Assembly (NCBI GenBank): GCA_023525715.1
Contig: CM042010.1
Span: 157,265,907 to 157,329,906, forward strand
Direction: 5' to 3'
Length of the DNA stretch: 64,000 nt
DNA from: Cichorium intybus
Lineage: Eukaryota > Streptophyta > Magnoliopsida > Asterales > Asteraceae
The translations under genes were made by a program, and so were the position numbers. Below the pieces are notes generated by a model. It ran no database searches. It saw only the letters and a list, made by a program, of their open reading frames with translations, and was not told the origin of the DNA. Of this stretch, positions 10,799-23,343 are shown piece by piece (the first letter of the stretch is position 1; every line of letters begins with the position of its first letter).

Positions 10799-11000
10799 CA
10801 ATTAAGATATTCCTTAGTCTTGTTTTCATTTTGTAATAACGATGTGAATGTTGGTCTACTACTTGACATTACAAGGGAGCATTATCATGACATGTACCTT
10901 TGTTAAGGTAACTAAATAAGTACTTAACCAACCATTGGTATCAACATTTACATGACAATTTTATTTTACAAGCAAGTAAATGTTATGAGGAATTTACTGA
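10799..11000 (-). pseudogene. Helitron helicase pseudogene, upstream part (right of the copia insertion)
   Basis: The minus strand here gives VKYLFSYLNKG (about 10898-10930), which matches the Helitron block IKYLFKYINKG that precedes the CRYIS block. The CRYIS block lies on the other side of the retrotransposon at 6035-6050. The two parts are one pseudogene once the 4.7-kb insertion and one CAATT copy are removed. Similarity fades above about 11000. Confidence 0.75.
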
Positions 11001-12788
11001 TGAATAATCCATGTTTCTCAAAAGAGGGTGGGGATGATGACATAGCAATAACCTTGTAAATGTAACCAATATCATGTCGAAGGGATGGGAAAAACTCATC
11101 AACCTCCTTTAGGGCATTAATGAGGGGCTAAGATATTAACTCTATATGTTACTGTAGCATCAACGGAAATAAGTTTTTCAAATCGAAACTCTTAAAAAAC
11201 TATATGAGATCATCAATCACACAATAAATATTGAATGGTTTGGGCATGTTATGCATCGAGAAATATTTTTTGGACAATATTGACCTTGATACTATTCTTG
11301 GAAAACTTTGACCGACGGTCGGAGATAAGATGACGAGAAGAAGTTGCTTGTCGGCTGCCTGAGATACGACGGAAGAAAGTCGGCCGAAAGAAATGTTGTG
11401 GGGGAAGAGAGTTATTGTGGTCGGCTGTAAGCAACTTGTGGATGGCTAACATTATGTTCTGGAGTTAAAATACGAAGGGAATGAAATGGAAGGCAAAATA
11501 AGGGGAGCGATTGGAAGGAAGGTAAAGGAAAGAGGAAGGGGATAGAATGGAATGGAAGGAAACCACTTCCAAGTAGCCCATATTTGGGCGGGTAAGTTTC
11601 TAGTGTAATTTATGTACCCTTCCATTCCTCTCTTTTAAAAAAACTCAAGAACGCATTTGGTTTCCCTCCCTTCCATAAAAGACACTCAAGAACACACCTT
11701 TACTTCCCCTTCCTTTCCTTCCATTCATTAAGTAACCTAATAGAAAAAGAAGTGTGTGCCATTTTAGGTTAAGGGTATTTATGGAATAGAGGCCCATTCA
11801 GACTTCTTATTTTACTGAATGGTACAGAGTCCCGAGGTCCGTTAAGAGGTTTTCTTCCATTCAAAGGTAAAACTTTTACAAAACAAATAGTCTGAATTGT
11901 TTAGACTTTCTTAACCATTCGGACAGGGCCGATCCGTTAATTTTAAGGCCGGTCCGGTCCGTTAATTTTAAGGCCCTGTACGTAGACTAAAAAATGGGTC
12001 CCTAAATCTAACTTTTTTACTTGCAATTGACCAAACCTAAAACTAGAATCGCCTATTCTCATATCCAATTAATCTAAGTTTGCTACAGTTACTGAATGCG
12101 ACTTTAGCTTTGCAGGTACAAATTAGAATCGCCCTATTCTCATGTTATTGTTACTATAACCTTAATAATCAATATCATTTTGCGTCCTTATGTGTTTTTT
12201 TTTGTTTTACGTGTATCTTTTTAATGGCAATTACCTAATAGTTTAAAGTATTTGGAATTCACGTTGTTGCTGACTTCACTCAATGTTCTAGTGCCTCTGC
12301 CAATTAAACCAACTGCTTCTTGTGTGCTTATTACGGCAACCTAATAAATAAACAATATGTATACTGTATATATAAAAAACTTCGGGCCCCCGACGACATG
12401 GGCCCTGTGCGGTCGTCCATCCCACATTTACTTAGGGCCGGCCTTGCATTCAGATTTAGAAGCTATCAACACCCCTACATAAACAAAATATAATGAATTA
12501 CAAAGACCGAAATTTAATTTCAATTTGATCTTACGGCTAAGAAATTGCATAATGCATAAATGACTGATTGGTGTCGTATATATAAATTGTATAATCAAAG
12601 AACCCGTAGAATCGCGCAAGACAAATGAAACAGCTTTTGTATTGTTTGAAATTTACAAATACAACTTACAACAAATCCAAAGACGGTTTGCTAGTCTAGC
12701 ACCAGACTCTTTGCATCGAAGCGGGTTTAGGAACGCCTAAAACCCCGTTTTCAGTTTTCGGTTTTTCTTTGCAACTCGTAAGCAAACA
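11001..12788. other. Gene-free spacer with purine/pyrimidine-biased repeats, then JMJ upstream region
   Basis: 11470-11570 is purine-rich (GGAAGG-type) and 11620-11730 is pyrimidine-rich (CCTTCC-type), together resembling arms of an old MITE. At about 11930-11975 the phrase CCGTTAATTTTAAGGCC occurs twice in tandem. The last few hundred bases before 12789 should hold the promoter and leader of the JmjC gene; no clear TATA box was chosen. Confidence 0.35.
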
Positions 12789-15700
12789 ATGGAAGAAGAT
12801 TCTCCTCGAATCACCATACTAGACGCAATTCCATCTGCAGACGAATTTACTTCGCTAATCGAACCTAAAAATGTCCCTGCTGTAATATTCCAATCCATGA
12901 ATAATCAATTTATGCATTTCCTACCCGATCTTTGTAACCGAAGTTAACTCTTCTCTTCTATTGGATTTGTCTGGCTAACTAAAGGTCTTTCATGGATGCG
13001 TCAACGATTGGAAGGCTTTCAGCAAGTGGAATCCATCCACCGGCGGTCTCGATTACTTACAGGTTTGTCTTGGACACTCGTTTCGTTTTTCAGCTCAAAG
13101 CTAGTTGTACAGTGAACCGGCAACCATATTAGAAGTTTGGATTGAGCCGATAAGCGACAAATACGTGTGCCAGTATCCCACTGCTTGATAGCTTTCCGTT
13201 TAGGGGTTTGTTATCAATTTGTCGACATGTATGATTAGTTTTACGGAGTGGGATACGAGCATAACCCTACTTAATTAGCACAAATGTCTTTTGACATAAA
13301 TGCATTTCTACCAGAAATCGTTGGCATGGTTTGGATACATTTACTAGCAGAAATAGTTGAGTAGTGTGGGAGTTAATAGCTTGCATTCGTCTTCCAGTAA
13401 TTCACTCAAAACCAACTCCCTGAACTCACTGGGAAATCTCATCAATTCTGTATCTATTATCCATATGCCAAATCAGGATCTCACTGATTCTATTTAGTAT
13501 GTTAGCATGGCCTTGAATATAAGTTCAATTTTACTATTGCTTATATACATTGATCAATATATAGGAACTAGCAGGGTCGTCAACTGTGGAAGTTATGCTG
13601 TCCAAATCTGCACCAGTCTTTTATGGTGATATTAGAAACCATGAAAGGGTATGCATATGCTTCTTTACAAGTTGTACATGATTCTGTTAAATATAAAGAT
13701 TATGATTGGATCCCACTTACTGCAGTTATTTTGTTCCTCAAATAGGTGCAGTTACCTCTATCTACCTTTATCCAATACTGCAAGGATGTTTCAAATCCAG
13801 ATAGCTTTGAAACAGAGCCAGATCAGATTTATTTAGCACAGGTTGCTATTTGCTACACTGAATCACAAGTGATATTTTGTACTTGTAGTTTTAACATGGG
13901 GGCATCTATGTAAATACATATGATGCAGAGTATGTGTGTACTGATATAGGTACCAATTATGAATACCGAAAAAGAAGAGAGGGTTCAATTAGGAAGTCTT
14001 ATACAAGACATTCACACGGTATGTACACAATGACAACCTTGCTACCAAAGAATCCTCATATACTTTTTCAATTTATACAGCCTCTATTTTTGGAAACAAA
14101 GATCTTGTCTTCTATTAATCTATGGATGAATGGAGCTCAAACAAGATCAAGCACTCACTATGATCCACATCATAACCTTCTATGTGTGGTCTCCGGTTCC
14201 AAACAAGGTTTTGTTGTTTTTTTTTTTTTTTATTTCACTTGATAAAACCAAGATTATGAAGTTTGGATGGTCATCTAAAACTTTTTATCTTTCTTTTTTG
14301 GTCAAACTTTAGTTGACTTGTGGCCCCCTTCATCAACTCCCTTCTTGTATCCGATGCCTTTGTATGGGGAGGCTTCAAACCACTGGTATCACTCTCTTTT
14401 TGTGTTAAAAAAGCTGATATTTATGTTTCTTTCAAGTCTTGGTGTTTATTATATAGTTTATGTGTTTTGCCAGTGCAGTTCCCATAAATGCCCCTGATCT
14501 TTCTCTTCATCCAAGAGCAGAACATTCAAAAAAGTATTCACAGAGAGTGATTCTCCATTCAGGCGATGCACTTTTTATTCCTGAAGGGTGGTAAGATTTG
14601 GAATTTCATGCATTTGTGCTATAAACTCGTATTTTTATAAATTTTTTCTTATTTTATATTCAGGTTTCACCAAGTGGACAGTGAAAGTTTAACAGTTGCT
14701 GTTAACTTCTGGTGGCGGTCTGAAATAATGTCAGGCATGTCAGAACACATGGATTCGTATTATCTTCGCAGGATTTTAAAAAGGTATTTCTTTTTCTTTT
14801 TATTTTTGTTTCCACTTGTTCTTGTAGAAACTTATTTTTATCATTCGTTACATGTTTCATGTCTATCAATCTGGTAATCTTGAAGATTGACCGACAAAGA
14901 AATGGTATATACTCTTTTCAAATATTATGTAATTTGCGTTAATTTTACTTTAACATAATATATTTTTCTTTATTTTGATAGAATCGGATGCTGTGTAAGA
15001 ATATTCCTTGTGTGAGTAATAATTCTTCATCTGAACAATCAGGTTAGTTAATGTTACTTGTAATTATTCTTTTTTATGGTATTGAAGATAAAGAATTTGA
15101 GTTTTTGATCTGTTATATTGAATGATCAAGTAAAATAAGTGATTTATTTATCAGATAACAAGAAGATGAAGATTTGTGATGGGAATATGCTACATGATTT
15201 GGAGCCTTGTGCTCTGAAATCTCTTCATGAACTTGTTTCTTTAGTCCATGATCGTGTCAGTGCTGCTGATTTGAGTAATGGAATTGATGATATGGAGAAA
15301 AAAATTGAAATATCAGAATTATATTACTTGGAGGATGATCCAGTTGCTAATACTATTTGGGCTCTTGAACCACTTAATCTTCAGAAAATGTTTCTTGCCA
15401 TGGTGGTGAGTCATTTTTTAAGTAACTTTTGTACATGTATTTTAGCAAACGGAAATTAGGGTAAGTGGTCAAGGGTTTAGGTGTTTGACTTGATTGACTT
15501 AATCCAGTAAGCTATACATGGTGTTTCTTTTTGACTTAATGCAGAAACAACGACTAAATAGAGAAAGTGAGAGAATGAGGATCTCCCCATTAAGTCCCGT
15601 CTTTTTTTTTTTTTTTACTAATTTGCTCGCTATTGTTTTCCATCTCTCTATTATTTTTTTTGTTATGTTTGTATTTTTATTTTTTATTCATTCAGATATT

Positions 15701-16303
15701 TATGAACCTATATGATTATTTATTTGTACAAACCGTCGTAATTGTCTTACTTGGAATTTTCTAGGTTATTCATATAGAAGAGTTAAAGAATCTGTATATT
15801 TAATTTATATAGTATTTCATAAGTTTATAAATTTATATATCAAATATTTTTTTAGAATCAATATCATTATCTGTACTAAATATTTCATAAATTTATAATT
15901 TGTTAGCATCACTTTCCAAGAACTTTGGAGGCTTTAGTACTGCACTTGCTTTCACCAGTAGGAGCTGAAGTCCTTACTCGGAAATTTGATGAGATGGATC
16001 GCTTAATTAATGAACAAGACAGGTAAAAAAAAAAAAAGAAAAAAAAATAATTTTTAAGACAAGTTTTTTACTACATTTTGGTTCCAGGAATGAGTTCTAC
16101 CAGGCATTTTATAGTGTATTTGATGATCAGTTTGGTGTAATGGACAAACTTCTTAACAGAAAGGAGTCATTTTCAAGCCAGGTACAACATGAACTAGACA
16201 CTTGATGATTTTAATTATATCAAATGTAAACATGTTATTTAATAACTTGTGACAGGCATTTAAAAACGTTATGGATCAATTTTTGGGAGTTAAAGCTCAA
16301 TGA
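12789..16303 (+). CDS. JMJ31: JmjC/cupin-8 domain Fe(II)/2-oxoglutarate oxygenase (JMJ31-like)
   Basis: Fifteen exons join into 481 residues: 12789-12881, 12985-13062, 13565-13648, 13746-13841, 13950-14018, 14081-14207, 14313-14385, 14474-14590, 14664-14783, 14886-14904, 14982-15042, 15155-15405, 15907-16022, 16088-16181, 16256-16303. All have AG/GT borders and compatible phases. The N-terminus reads PKNVPAVFHGCVNDWKAFSKW, typical of cupin-8 JmjC proteins. Iron ligands are H166 and D168 (THYDPHHN) and H248 (GDALFIPEGWFHQV). K181 in SGSKQV is the likely 2OG contact. The region after the double-stranded beta helix (about 285-481) is helical and less conserved. Such enzymes hydroxylate or demethylate proteins or RNA; the substrate is not readable from sequence. 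The orthology to Arabidopsis JMJ31 is from memory of the small JmjC-only clade. Exon 10 is only 19 nt. The gene appears intact. Confidence 0.85.
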
Positions 16304-19011
16304 CCAATTACATGAGCATTTATTTATGTCAAGTAATTATCGGTTCAAGAGTGAACATTTTCTGTCACAATGATTCAAATTATGGAACTTTGAAAATTCA
16401 CCATAGCCATCAACATTTGGCTTTGGGTAAATTCAATTTCTTTTTCTTCTTTCTTCATTACTTCTCTTTTGTTTTTATTACCACCTTATCATTCCTGGAC
16501 CACTTTGCTCTTACAAGTTACACATGCTTTTTACCTTAGCCTTTTAAATAGACAACGTGCTTCCATTTTTTTTACAAAAACAAACTCAGGTTTCAGGTTT
16601 GATGCTTAATTTGTAATGTAAATCCAAATACACTAATTGGTTCCATTTTTGTTAACACACCTTTTTTGTTCCAATGTACAATGTACAACCATGTTAAAGA
16701 TTTTTGGATGATTTTTTCTATTCTAACTTTTAGTTGTTAATGATCATTACGAGGTTAATCTTGATTCGTAGTTTTTTTATTTTATTTTCCTTGACTTTCA
16801 AAACAAACTTAGCAAAACACGTTTAATTATGCATTTATTTACTGAATTAAAAGTTTACGTTTGTTTGAAACAAAGACTATGTATTGAAAATCGAGAAATT
16901 TTGGTGGACCTGAATTAAAAGTTTACGTTTGTTTGAAACAAACTTAGCAAAACACGTTTAATTATGCATTTATTTACTGAATTAAAAGTTTACGTTTGTT
17001 TGAAACAAAGACTTAGCAAAACAAAAAGTAAGACAATGGACACTCCATCTTTTTTGCTTTTTAAAAAGGAGACGAGACGATCATAAGAAAAGAAAAGTTG
17101 TTTTTTGAAGTGAACATTTGCTATACGTACTGAACCATAACGGTGTCAAGGGTCTTGTTATTTAATTGATTAGAAACATATCACGAAAAGATGTAAAGCG
17201 AAAGGTACTGTGACATCTTATCTCTATTCTGACCACATAATACAAAGAAAATATTAAACAGCCTAAATGAATAGTCCGATAACAGTATCTGTCGATAGCT
17301 GCCCATTCGCTATACATCATTTCAAATCACAATTCCAATCAGCAAGAAAACCCTACATGCACACACCATGATGACCAATAACGGTATGTTAGAGATGGCA
17401 TTTACTTACTTAGAACATCTCCTATGACAAGATTATTCAAAACGTCATTACTATTTAATAAAGTTTTTGTAAAGCTTTTTCAATTAAAATAAAAGATTTG
17501 TGAAAAGCTTTTTGGGTAGTTTATAGAACCGAGTTTTATCACTATTTTGTGAAAAACTTTTCTCAAATACAAAACGTTTGTGAAAATATGAGTAAAATCC
17601 TTTTGAAAAGATTGGTAGAACGGGAGGATTTTTGTTAAGATAAACTTTATCAAATAAAATTAACTGAACATCAAAAATGTTGAGAATGTAAGAACAACTG
17701 AATCGATTAATATATAAAGGCATATTATTGATAATTGTATATTTTAATTAACTTATAACAATATAAAATAAAATTACATTTTTTAAGTTCTAGGAATCCT
17801 GATTGATGATTACCTAAAAAGAAGATCTTTATCGTTTTTCTTTATCATTGGTAAATAAAAATTCATTTTTATGAATATTTTGAGATTTTTCAGAAATTTT
17901 TTATCCGTCGTCATCATTAGATATTTATTAATGAATAAAGATGTTTATAAAATATGATTTTTTGAGATTTTCTTAGAATTATTTAATTAGCAGTATTAAT
18001 CATGAATGATTATAAAATAAATAAAAAAGAATATAATAAAAGAACAACGTTCATACATTCTATCTAACCACAATGAAACCTAAATGTATTCATTATGTTT
18101 TATTTACAAATGAATAAAATTATATTCAGTTTTATACATAAATTTACATTTCATAAATCCATATTTATTTCTTTCTTCGAAGCTACTCTAGGTTTTCTTT
18201 TTATTGTATTGTTTTTTTTTACCTGAAACTGATTGCTTTGACATCAACTTGTGCTTTTTCTGGCTGCTGAAATTCGCAAGCTTATGTAACGAGCAATAGT
18301 GATACTTAAAATTCCTAATACCCCTAATCATTGTTATAACCAAATTGAAAATATCTGGAATTATAATGAGAATTGATTATAACGCGTACAAATCATTTAT
18401 AAAGTCATAATTATAATCATAAATGATTACAACAAATGTTGTAATCATTTATGCAACAATATTTAGGTCAAATTAAATATGCGCATAGTAATCAGAATTA
18501 AATATAACAATATTTAGGTCAAATTAAACATGCCCCTAATTATATAAGAAATAATTATAACTGGTATTTAAATCATTTATAAATTACATCTTAGCAGAAA
18601 ATGTCGAAATTAATATCATAAAAACCCTAGACATCCTAAAAATTTAAATCATATATATCAATAGGTTTGCATAATTGTATACTAGAGAGGTTCTACATAC
18701 AACAGTAGGATCAAAGTAAAATTGAGGATATTATACAAAATGATTACACCATATAACAAATGAAGCATTCAGTCATTTCATCAAATTGTTAATATGCATG
18801 TAAAACTGCAAAGTTGACTTAAAAACTAAAGCTTGTGCAATTGTCTGTAAATCAAATGTTTAAAAATCTATAGATAAAAGTGAAGAATGAACGCAATACA
18901 TACCTTTCGGTTGCTATCCAGTTTAGCTTTTTTATAGACATTTCAAAGAATCATATTCTACTGTTGAAATCAATCCATAAAGTTGAAATTAATCATGAAA
19001 TTGATTATCTA
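16304..19011. other. AT-rich intergenic region downstream of JMJ31
   Basis: No supported gene. It holds the 3' flank of the JmjC gene, the 70-bp direct duplication at 16805-17011, and a short duplicated phrase (AACAATATTTAGGTCAAATT near 18464 and 18507). ORFs here are short and AT-driven. Confidence 0.5.
16805..17011. repeat. Direct duplication, about 70-bp unit with a partial third copy
   Basis: A unit starting AAACTTAGCAAAACACG and ending GTTTGTTTGAAACAAA occurs at about 16805-16874 and again at about 16941-17010. A partial copy lies between them at about 16912-16940. Confidence 0.85.
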
Positions 19012-19497
19012 TCTATACTAAATATATAATTTGGTTGTGATTATAACAACCCAAATAATACACCGTTCATTTACATTAAAATTCGAAATCAGCAGAATAT
19101 TGTCCCATATTTTTTTCCTTTTACATATACATAGTTCGATATACTATTGAGTGTTACAACAGATATACAAGAGTCACACACGCGTCCCTTCAAATGCAAT
19201 AACTCTTGAAGGTCTTCTAGTCCCATCCTTACTTCCCTTACACCCGGTCTATAGTACCTGGATACATGTCACAAGAATTCACACAAACGGTAGGTCAGAC
19301 ATAAGTCTAGTGAGTACATAATACAACATCAATATACATACTACGGGAAGCACATTCCCTACATTAGCACACATCAATACTCTTGCATTTATGGGGAAAC
19401 ATTTTCCCCTAATTTACCATTCGTTCATATTTTACAAGTATGCAGTGCACGTTCCTTAATTCGATTTCACTATTAGTACTCTATAATGTGGGGTAGT

Positions 19498-22400
19498 TGT
19501 AACGACCCAAATTTAATATTATAAATATGTAAAACAAGGTGTGTATAATTTCAAGTTTTATGTATATTTTTATGAGAGAGTATGTTTGTAAGGGTAATTT
19601 AGTCATTTTACCATTAGAAGGGTAAATTGGTCATTTGACCATATACAAGAATTATTATGAAAGTATATTTTGGTTTTTGGACCAAAAATGTAAGAAACTA
19701 AGTTATATGTAATAAGATTTGATTTTTGGTGGCCAAAGTGCAAGAAATGAAAGCCAGGGACTAAAACTGTAAATATGGAAAATATAAAAATGAGAAAATA
19801 TATCATTAATGATCATAAAATCTGAAGAGGGTCTAGAGACTACGGGAGAGAGCGAGAGAGCATCGGAGAAGAGAAGGAATTCTGGAAATCTTTGCAAGAA
19901 ATTGAAGTTAGAATTGAGGGTTTCCAAGCAAACAAGGTAAGAACTTCATGTTCTAAGCTTATTTCATCCAAGACTTGAACGGGAATCGTGCACTTGATTT
20001 TCTGATTTTTTTCTAGAGGTTATGGTTCCAGTGATATTATCTAAACCATCTTGCTCAAAATCATCAAGTAAACATGTTCTAACCCTTGAACATGTTGAAA
20101 ATCAAGAAATGATGATTTTGGTCCAAGAGCAATAAGTCACGGGTTTGAAAGTTTAGATGGTTTTAATTAATCTAATATGTTAGAAATGATGAAAGAAATT
20201 GTATTAACAAGTAATTCGATGGAATTGAAGATTCAATGCCAAAAATGATGAAATGGGTTTTTAGCTCAAGAACCCTAGAAATGGGTTAATGAGTTGAAAC
20301 TGATTTCATATAGTTCTAATAGTTTTGTTAAGTCAAATATGACATAAAAGAAGTAAGAAATCAGTTCTTAAGCTTGAAAATTCAATACAATGGTTTTTGG
20401 TGAAAAATGGTGTTTTCGGAAGAATTTCCAAATTTATAAAGATGATTTGATGATTTTGAAGCTTAAAATTTAGTACAAGTTGGTATTTAGGGTCTGGAAA
20501 TGACCCTAAACCAATTAAGTCAAGTATTAAGAACATATCTTAAAATCATCAAAGTATGTTGCTATTGTTGAAAAATTGGAATTTTGTTCAAAAGCTTTAG
20601 AAATCAATTTTTCAAGATCAAATTAATTCCAAGGAGTTTTAATGAGTTCCAAATGTGGAAATTGTTGAAATAAGTCAGTAAAAGTGATTAATATTGGACA
20701 ATTTCGGTTTTTGAATCAAAAATGCAAAAACGGGAATGTTTGAAAAAAAAATAATTGAAATCCATGATTTTTATGGTTAAAAATTTGAAGTAAATGAATG
20801 GTTTTGATCTTGGAATAAACCTTATTGATTAAGACGTGAATTAAGGGCTTAATAAGGGAAAATGGAAATTTGTAGCATAAAATTTGGGAGATTCTGGACT
20901 GCTGCTCAGCAGGCGCGGTGCGCCCCTCACCTGGGCGCGGTGCGCCCTGCGGCAGAATGAAAATGCAGTTTTCTCAATTAGTCTCCTGCCAAGCCCAAAT
21001 GGATTTTGAGTTTTGGTCTTTTACCTGTCCGTTTGACCTCAAATTTAAAACATAGGTCTAATATGTTATGAAACTTCATGAAAAATTGTCGGAATCGAAA
21101 TACGACCCTCCGAGGGTACTGTAGTAAAATACGGTTTAACTAAAGTTGGTCATTTAAAAGATATATAAGTGTTATGACCCAAGATAGTATTATAAGGACT
21201 CTAATGAGTTATAGAGTCAGTTAGCATTAATGTTAATGTATAACATGTTAAATATAGGTCCATGCCAAGTGACTAATGGATCAAAAGAGTATAAATACAA
21301 GGAACGTGTAGTCAATCTTCTAGCAATACATGAGGTGAGTACATGCAGTATTTTTACCCATTCTGGGGTACATGGCAAGTAAGTATTTTCAAGATTTCTT
21401 ATAAAATTTCTATATGTGAAATTATATGCAAGAGTTTGTGAAAGTATATTGCTATATTTGAAGTGTGTTTTGGTCTATGAACCAATTATGTGAAAGTATG
21501 TTTTGGTCTATGAACCAAATTATGTGAAAGTATATTTTGACTACAAGTTATATGTATTTTCAAGTATGAATGACATATAGCCACAAGATGTTTAAAAAGT
21601 ATGTTTTAGTTACAAACTGTAATTATTTTCGAGTATGAATGGCATATAGCCATAAGATGCTGGAAAGTATGTTTTGGCATAAAGCTTAGCATGTTAGAAA
21701 AATATGTTTTTAAACATATGATTATTATGTGATGCAAGCTATATTTGGCATCTAGCCATAAAGACATAAAATGATGTAGTTTGGCACCTAGCCAAAAGTT
21801 ATATGTATATGAGAAATGTTCAAGCAAGCAGCAAGTATTTTGTATGACTGGTAATAGTAGCAAGCAGCGTTAGTAAGGGAACTATGTTCCAACCTACCCG
21901 GGTTAGGTAAGGGGTCTACTGGGGACAAGCCCCATCGCGAAGTAGATCGCCTCAGCATTTCTATGGTGAGGATTGATCCGTTCTTTCTAGCCATAGAGAC
22001 TTGGGGTATCACTTATAGTGATTAAAGCCCTAAGTATAAAAATCCAGCAAGCTTATAAAACCAGTCAAAGAAAGTAAGAAAGATGCTATTTTTGTAAAGT
22101 ATGTCATAAAATGATTTTTCAGAAGTAAAAAGTTATAGTATATTGCTATTATAAAGTTTGGAAAGAAGATATTTTTGCAAGGCATGATATATGATGATTT
22201 TGAAAAGTAAAGAGCTATGGTATGATATTATTATAAAACTTTGAAAGATGTTTATGTTATAAGTTTTATAAAAAGGTTGGAAAAGAAATTAAAAGTTTGA
22301 GTCTAAAACTCATGTAACCCACGAGACAATTTTTGTCTTACGTATTCTATGTTTTGCCATGTATTCCAGGTCTATATAAGTTGCTATCAATGAGATGAAG

Positions 22401-22608
22401 TTTAGCTGGAGTGGAGCTTAAGTTAGCTCCTATATTGGACTCAAGGTTAAATCATTTCTTGCTTACTATGGTTAGCTTGATATGAATTTGTACACCCACT
22501 GTTTTAAGCATTTAAATTAACGGTTTTTTTTTATAAACCGTATTTTTGTAATCATGTATTTATACGAAAAACCATAGTATTTGCAAACAGTAGAAATGGG
22601 GTGTCACA
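19498..22608. mobile_element. Probable solo LTR (Gypsy-type), about 3.1 kb
   Basis: The segment starts TGTAACGACCC and ends GGGGTGTCACA, the near-symmetrical TG...CA ends common in plant Gypsy LTRs. It contains a paired motif GGGCGCGGTGCGCC near 20920-20950 and a TATA-like GTATAAATAC near 21290. No primer site, polypurine tract, Gag/Pol or second LTR flanks it, so it reads as a recombination product. The 5-bp flanks (GTAGT at 19493-19497, GTATA at 22609-22613) share only their first three bases, so the duplication is not clean. It interrupts the Helitron. There is no credible ORF. Confidence 0.55.
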
Positions 22609-22712
22609 GTATATATATTCATCAGACCATTTTGATTCTTCCTTTCTGAACCAAGTATCGGAAATGAGAATTCGTTATTTCCAAGTCATAGTCCAAAACA
22701 TTTGCCATATAT

Positions 22713-23135
22713 TTATCGAGACAGTTCCCCCTAAAGATTCCACATCTCTCTATCCATCGACACAGTTCATCGTGAGGATCTCACAACTCTATCCAACGAG
22801 GCAATCCCTAATAACGAATTTCATATCACTATCCATCGAGGCAGTTCCTTGTAAAGATTTCACATCTCTCTAACTATCGAGGCAAATCCTCGTTATAATT
22901 TCATATCTCTATCTTTCGAGGCAGTTTCTCGTTACAATTTCATATCTCTATCTTTCGAGGCAGTTCCTCGTTACAATTTCATATCTTTATCTATCGAGGC
23001 AGTTCCTCATTACAATTCTATATCTCTATCTATCGAGACAGTTCCTTGTCACAAATTTCATATCTCTATCTATCTAGTCAGTTCCTCGTTATAATTCAAT
23101 ATCTCTATCTTTCGAGGCAGTTCCTCGTTACAATG
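22713..23135. repeat. Minisatellite, about eleven copies of a ~40-bp unit with a hairpin core
   Basis: The unit reads roughly ATCTCTATCTATCGAGGCAG followed by TTCCTCGTTACAATTTCAT, 38-41 bp, with individual point changes. Later copies contain the small palindrome CGAGG-CAGTT-CCTCG (5-bp stem, 5-nt loop). The array lies inside the Helitron, near its 3' end. The ORF across its left part has no protein similarity I recognise. Confidence 0.9.
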
Positions 23136-23343
23136 TAAAGACATGTCGTGCCTTATCCCTGTAAGGGGGATTTACCTACTTACACTCTTAGGGAATTTGC
23201 AGCTTTAGTCCTTGCTGTTTTGGAATTATGTAATTTAATCCTATTTAAAAATCTAAAAAAACTGCAGCACTTGGAAATTCAGACAAGGAAGCCAAGTTTT
23301 TGTTATCTTGACCCGATCCGTGGGTAGCACGGATCCAAACTAG

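Larger units (their letters stand above)
6050..10803 (-). mobile_element. Ty1/copia LTR retrotransposon, nearly complete, young insertion
   Basis: The element occupies 6055-10798 on the minus strand and is flanked by the identical 5-bp duplication CAATT (6050-6054 and 10799-10803). It has 209-bp LTRs beginning TGTTAA and ending TTAACA that differ at one visible position (T near 6134, G at the matching site near 10669). Next come a primer-binding site matching initiator methionine tRNA, an N-terminal Gag-position/protease ORF, one in-frame stop, an integrase-RT-RNase H ORF and a polypurine tract. The order integrase before reverse transcriptase defines Ty1/copia. One difference in 209 bp implies recent insertion. 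It landed in the Helitron helicase pseudogene, which resumes on the other side. Confidence 0.95.
19012..23343 (+). mobile_element. Non-autonomous Helitron carrying a nested probable solo LTR
   Basis: The 5' end TCTATACTAAATATATAA follows an A (19011), as in canonical plant Helitrons. The 3' end has a perfect 8-bp stem GATCCGTG / CACGGATC (23315-23322 and 23328-23335, loop GGTAG), then CAAA and CTAG (23340-23343), followed by T. A-T host flanks, a TC start and a hairpin plus CTAG end are the Helitron signature. No Rep or helicase is inside. Without the LTR at 19498-22608 the element is about 1.2 kb. A TC four bases further left (19008) is an alternative start. It ends about 300 bp upstream of the LIFEGUARD gene and may contribute to its promoter region. 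Confidence 0.7.

Noticed and set aside
19498..22608. Full-length LTR retrotransposon
   Set aside because: No second LTR, primer site, polypurine tract or coding region on either side; a solo LTR fits better.
22713..23135. CRISPR-like array
   Set aside because: Units are contiguous and diverged with no unique spacers, in a plant genome; it is a minisatellite.
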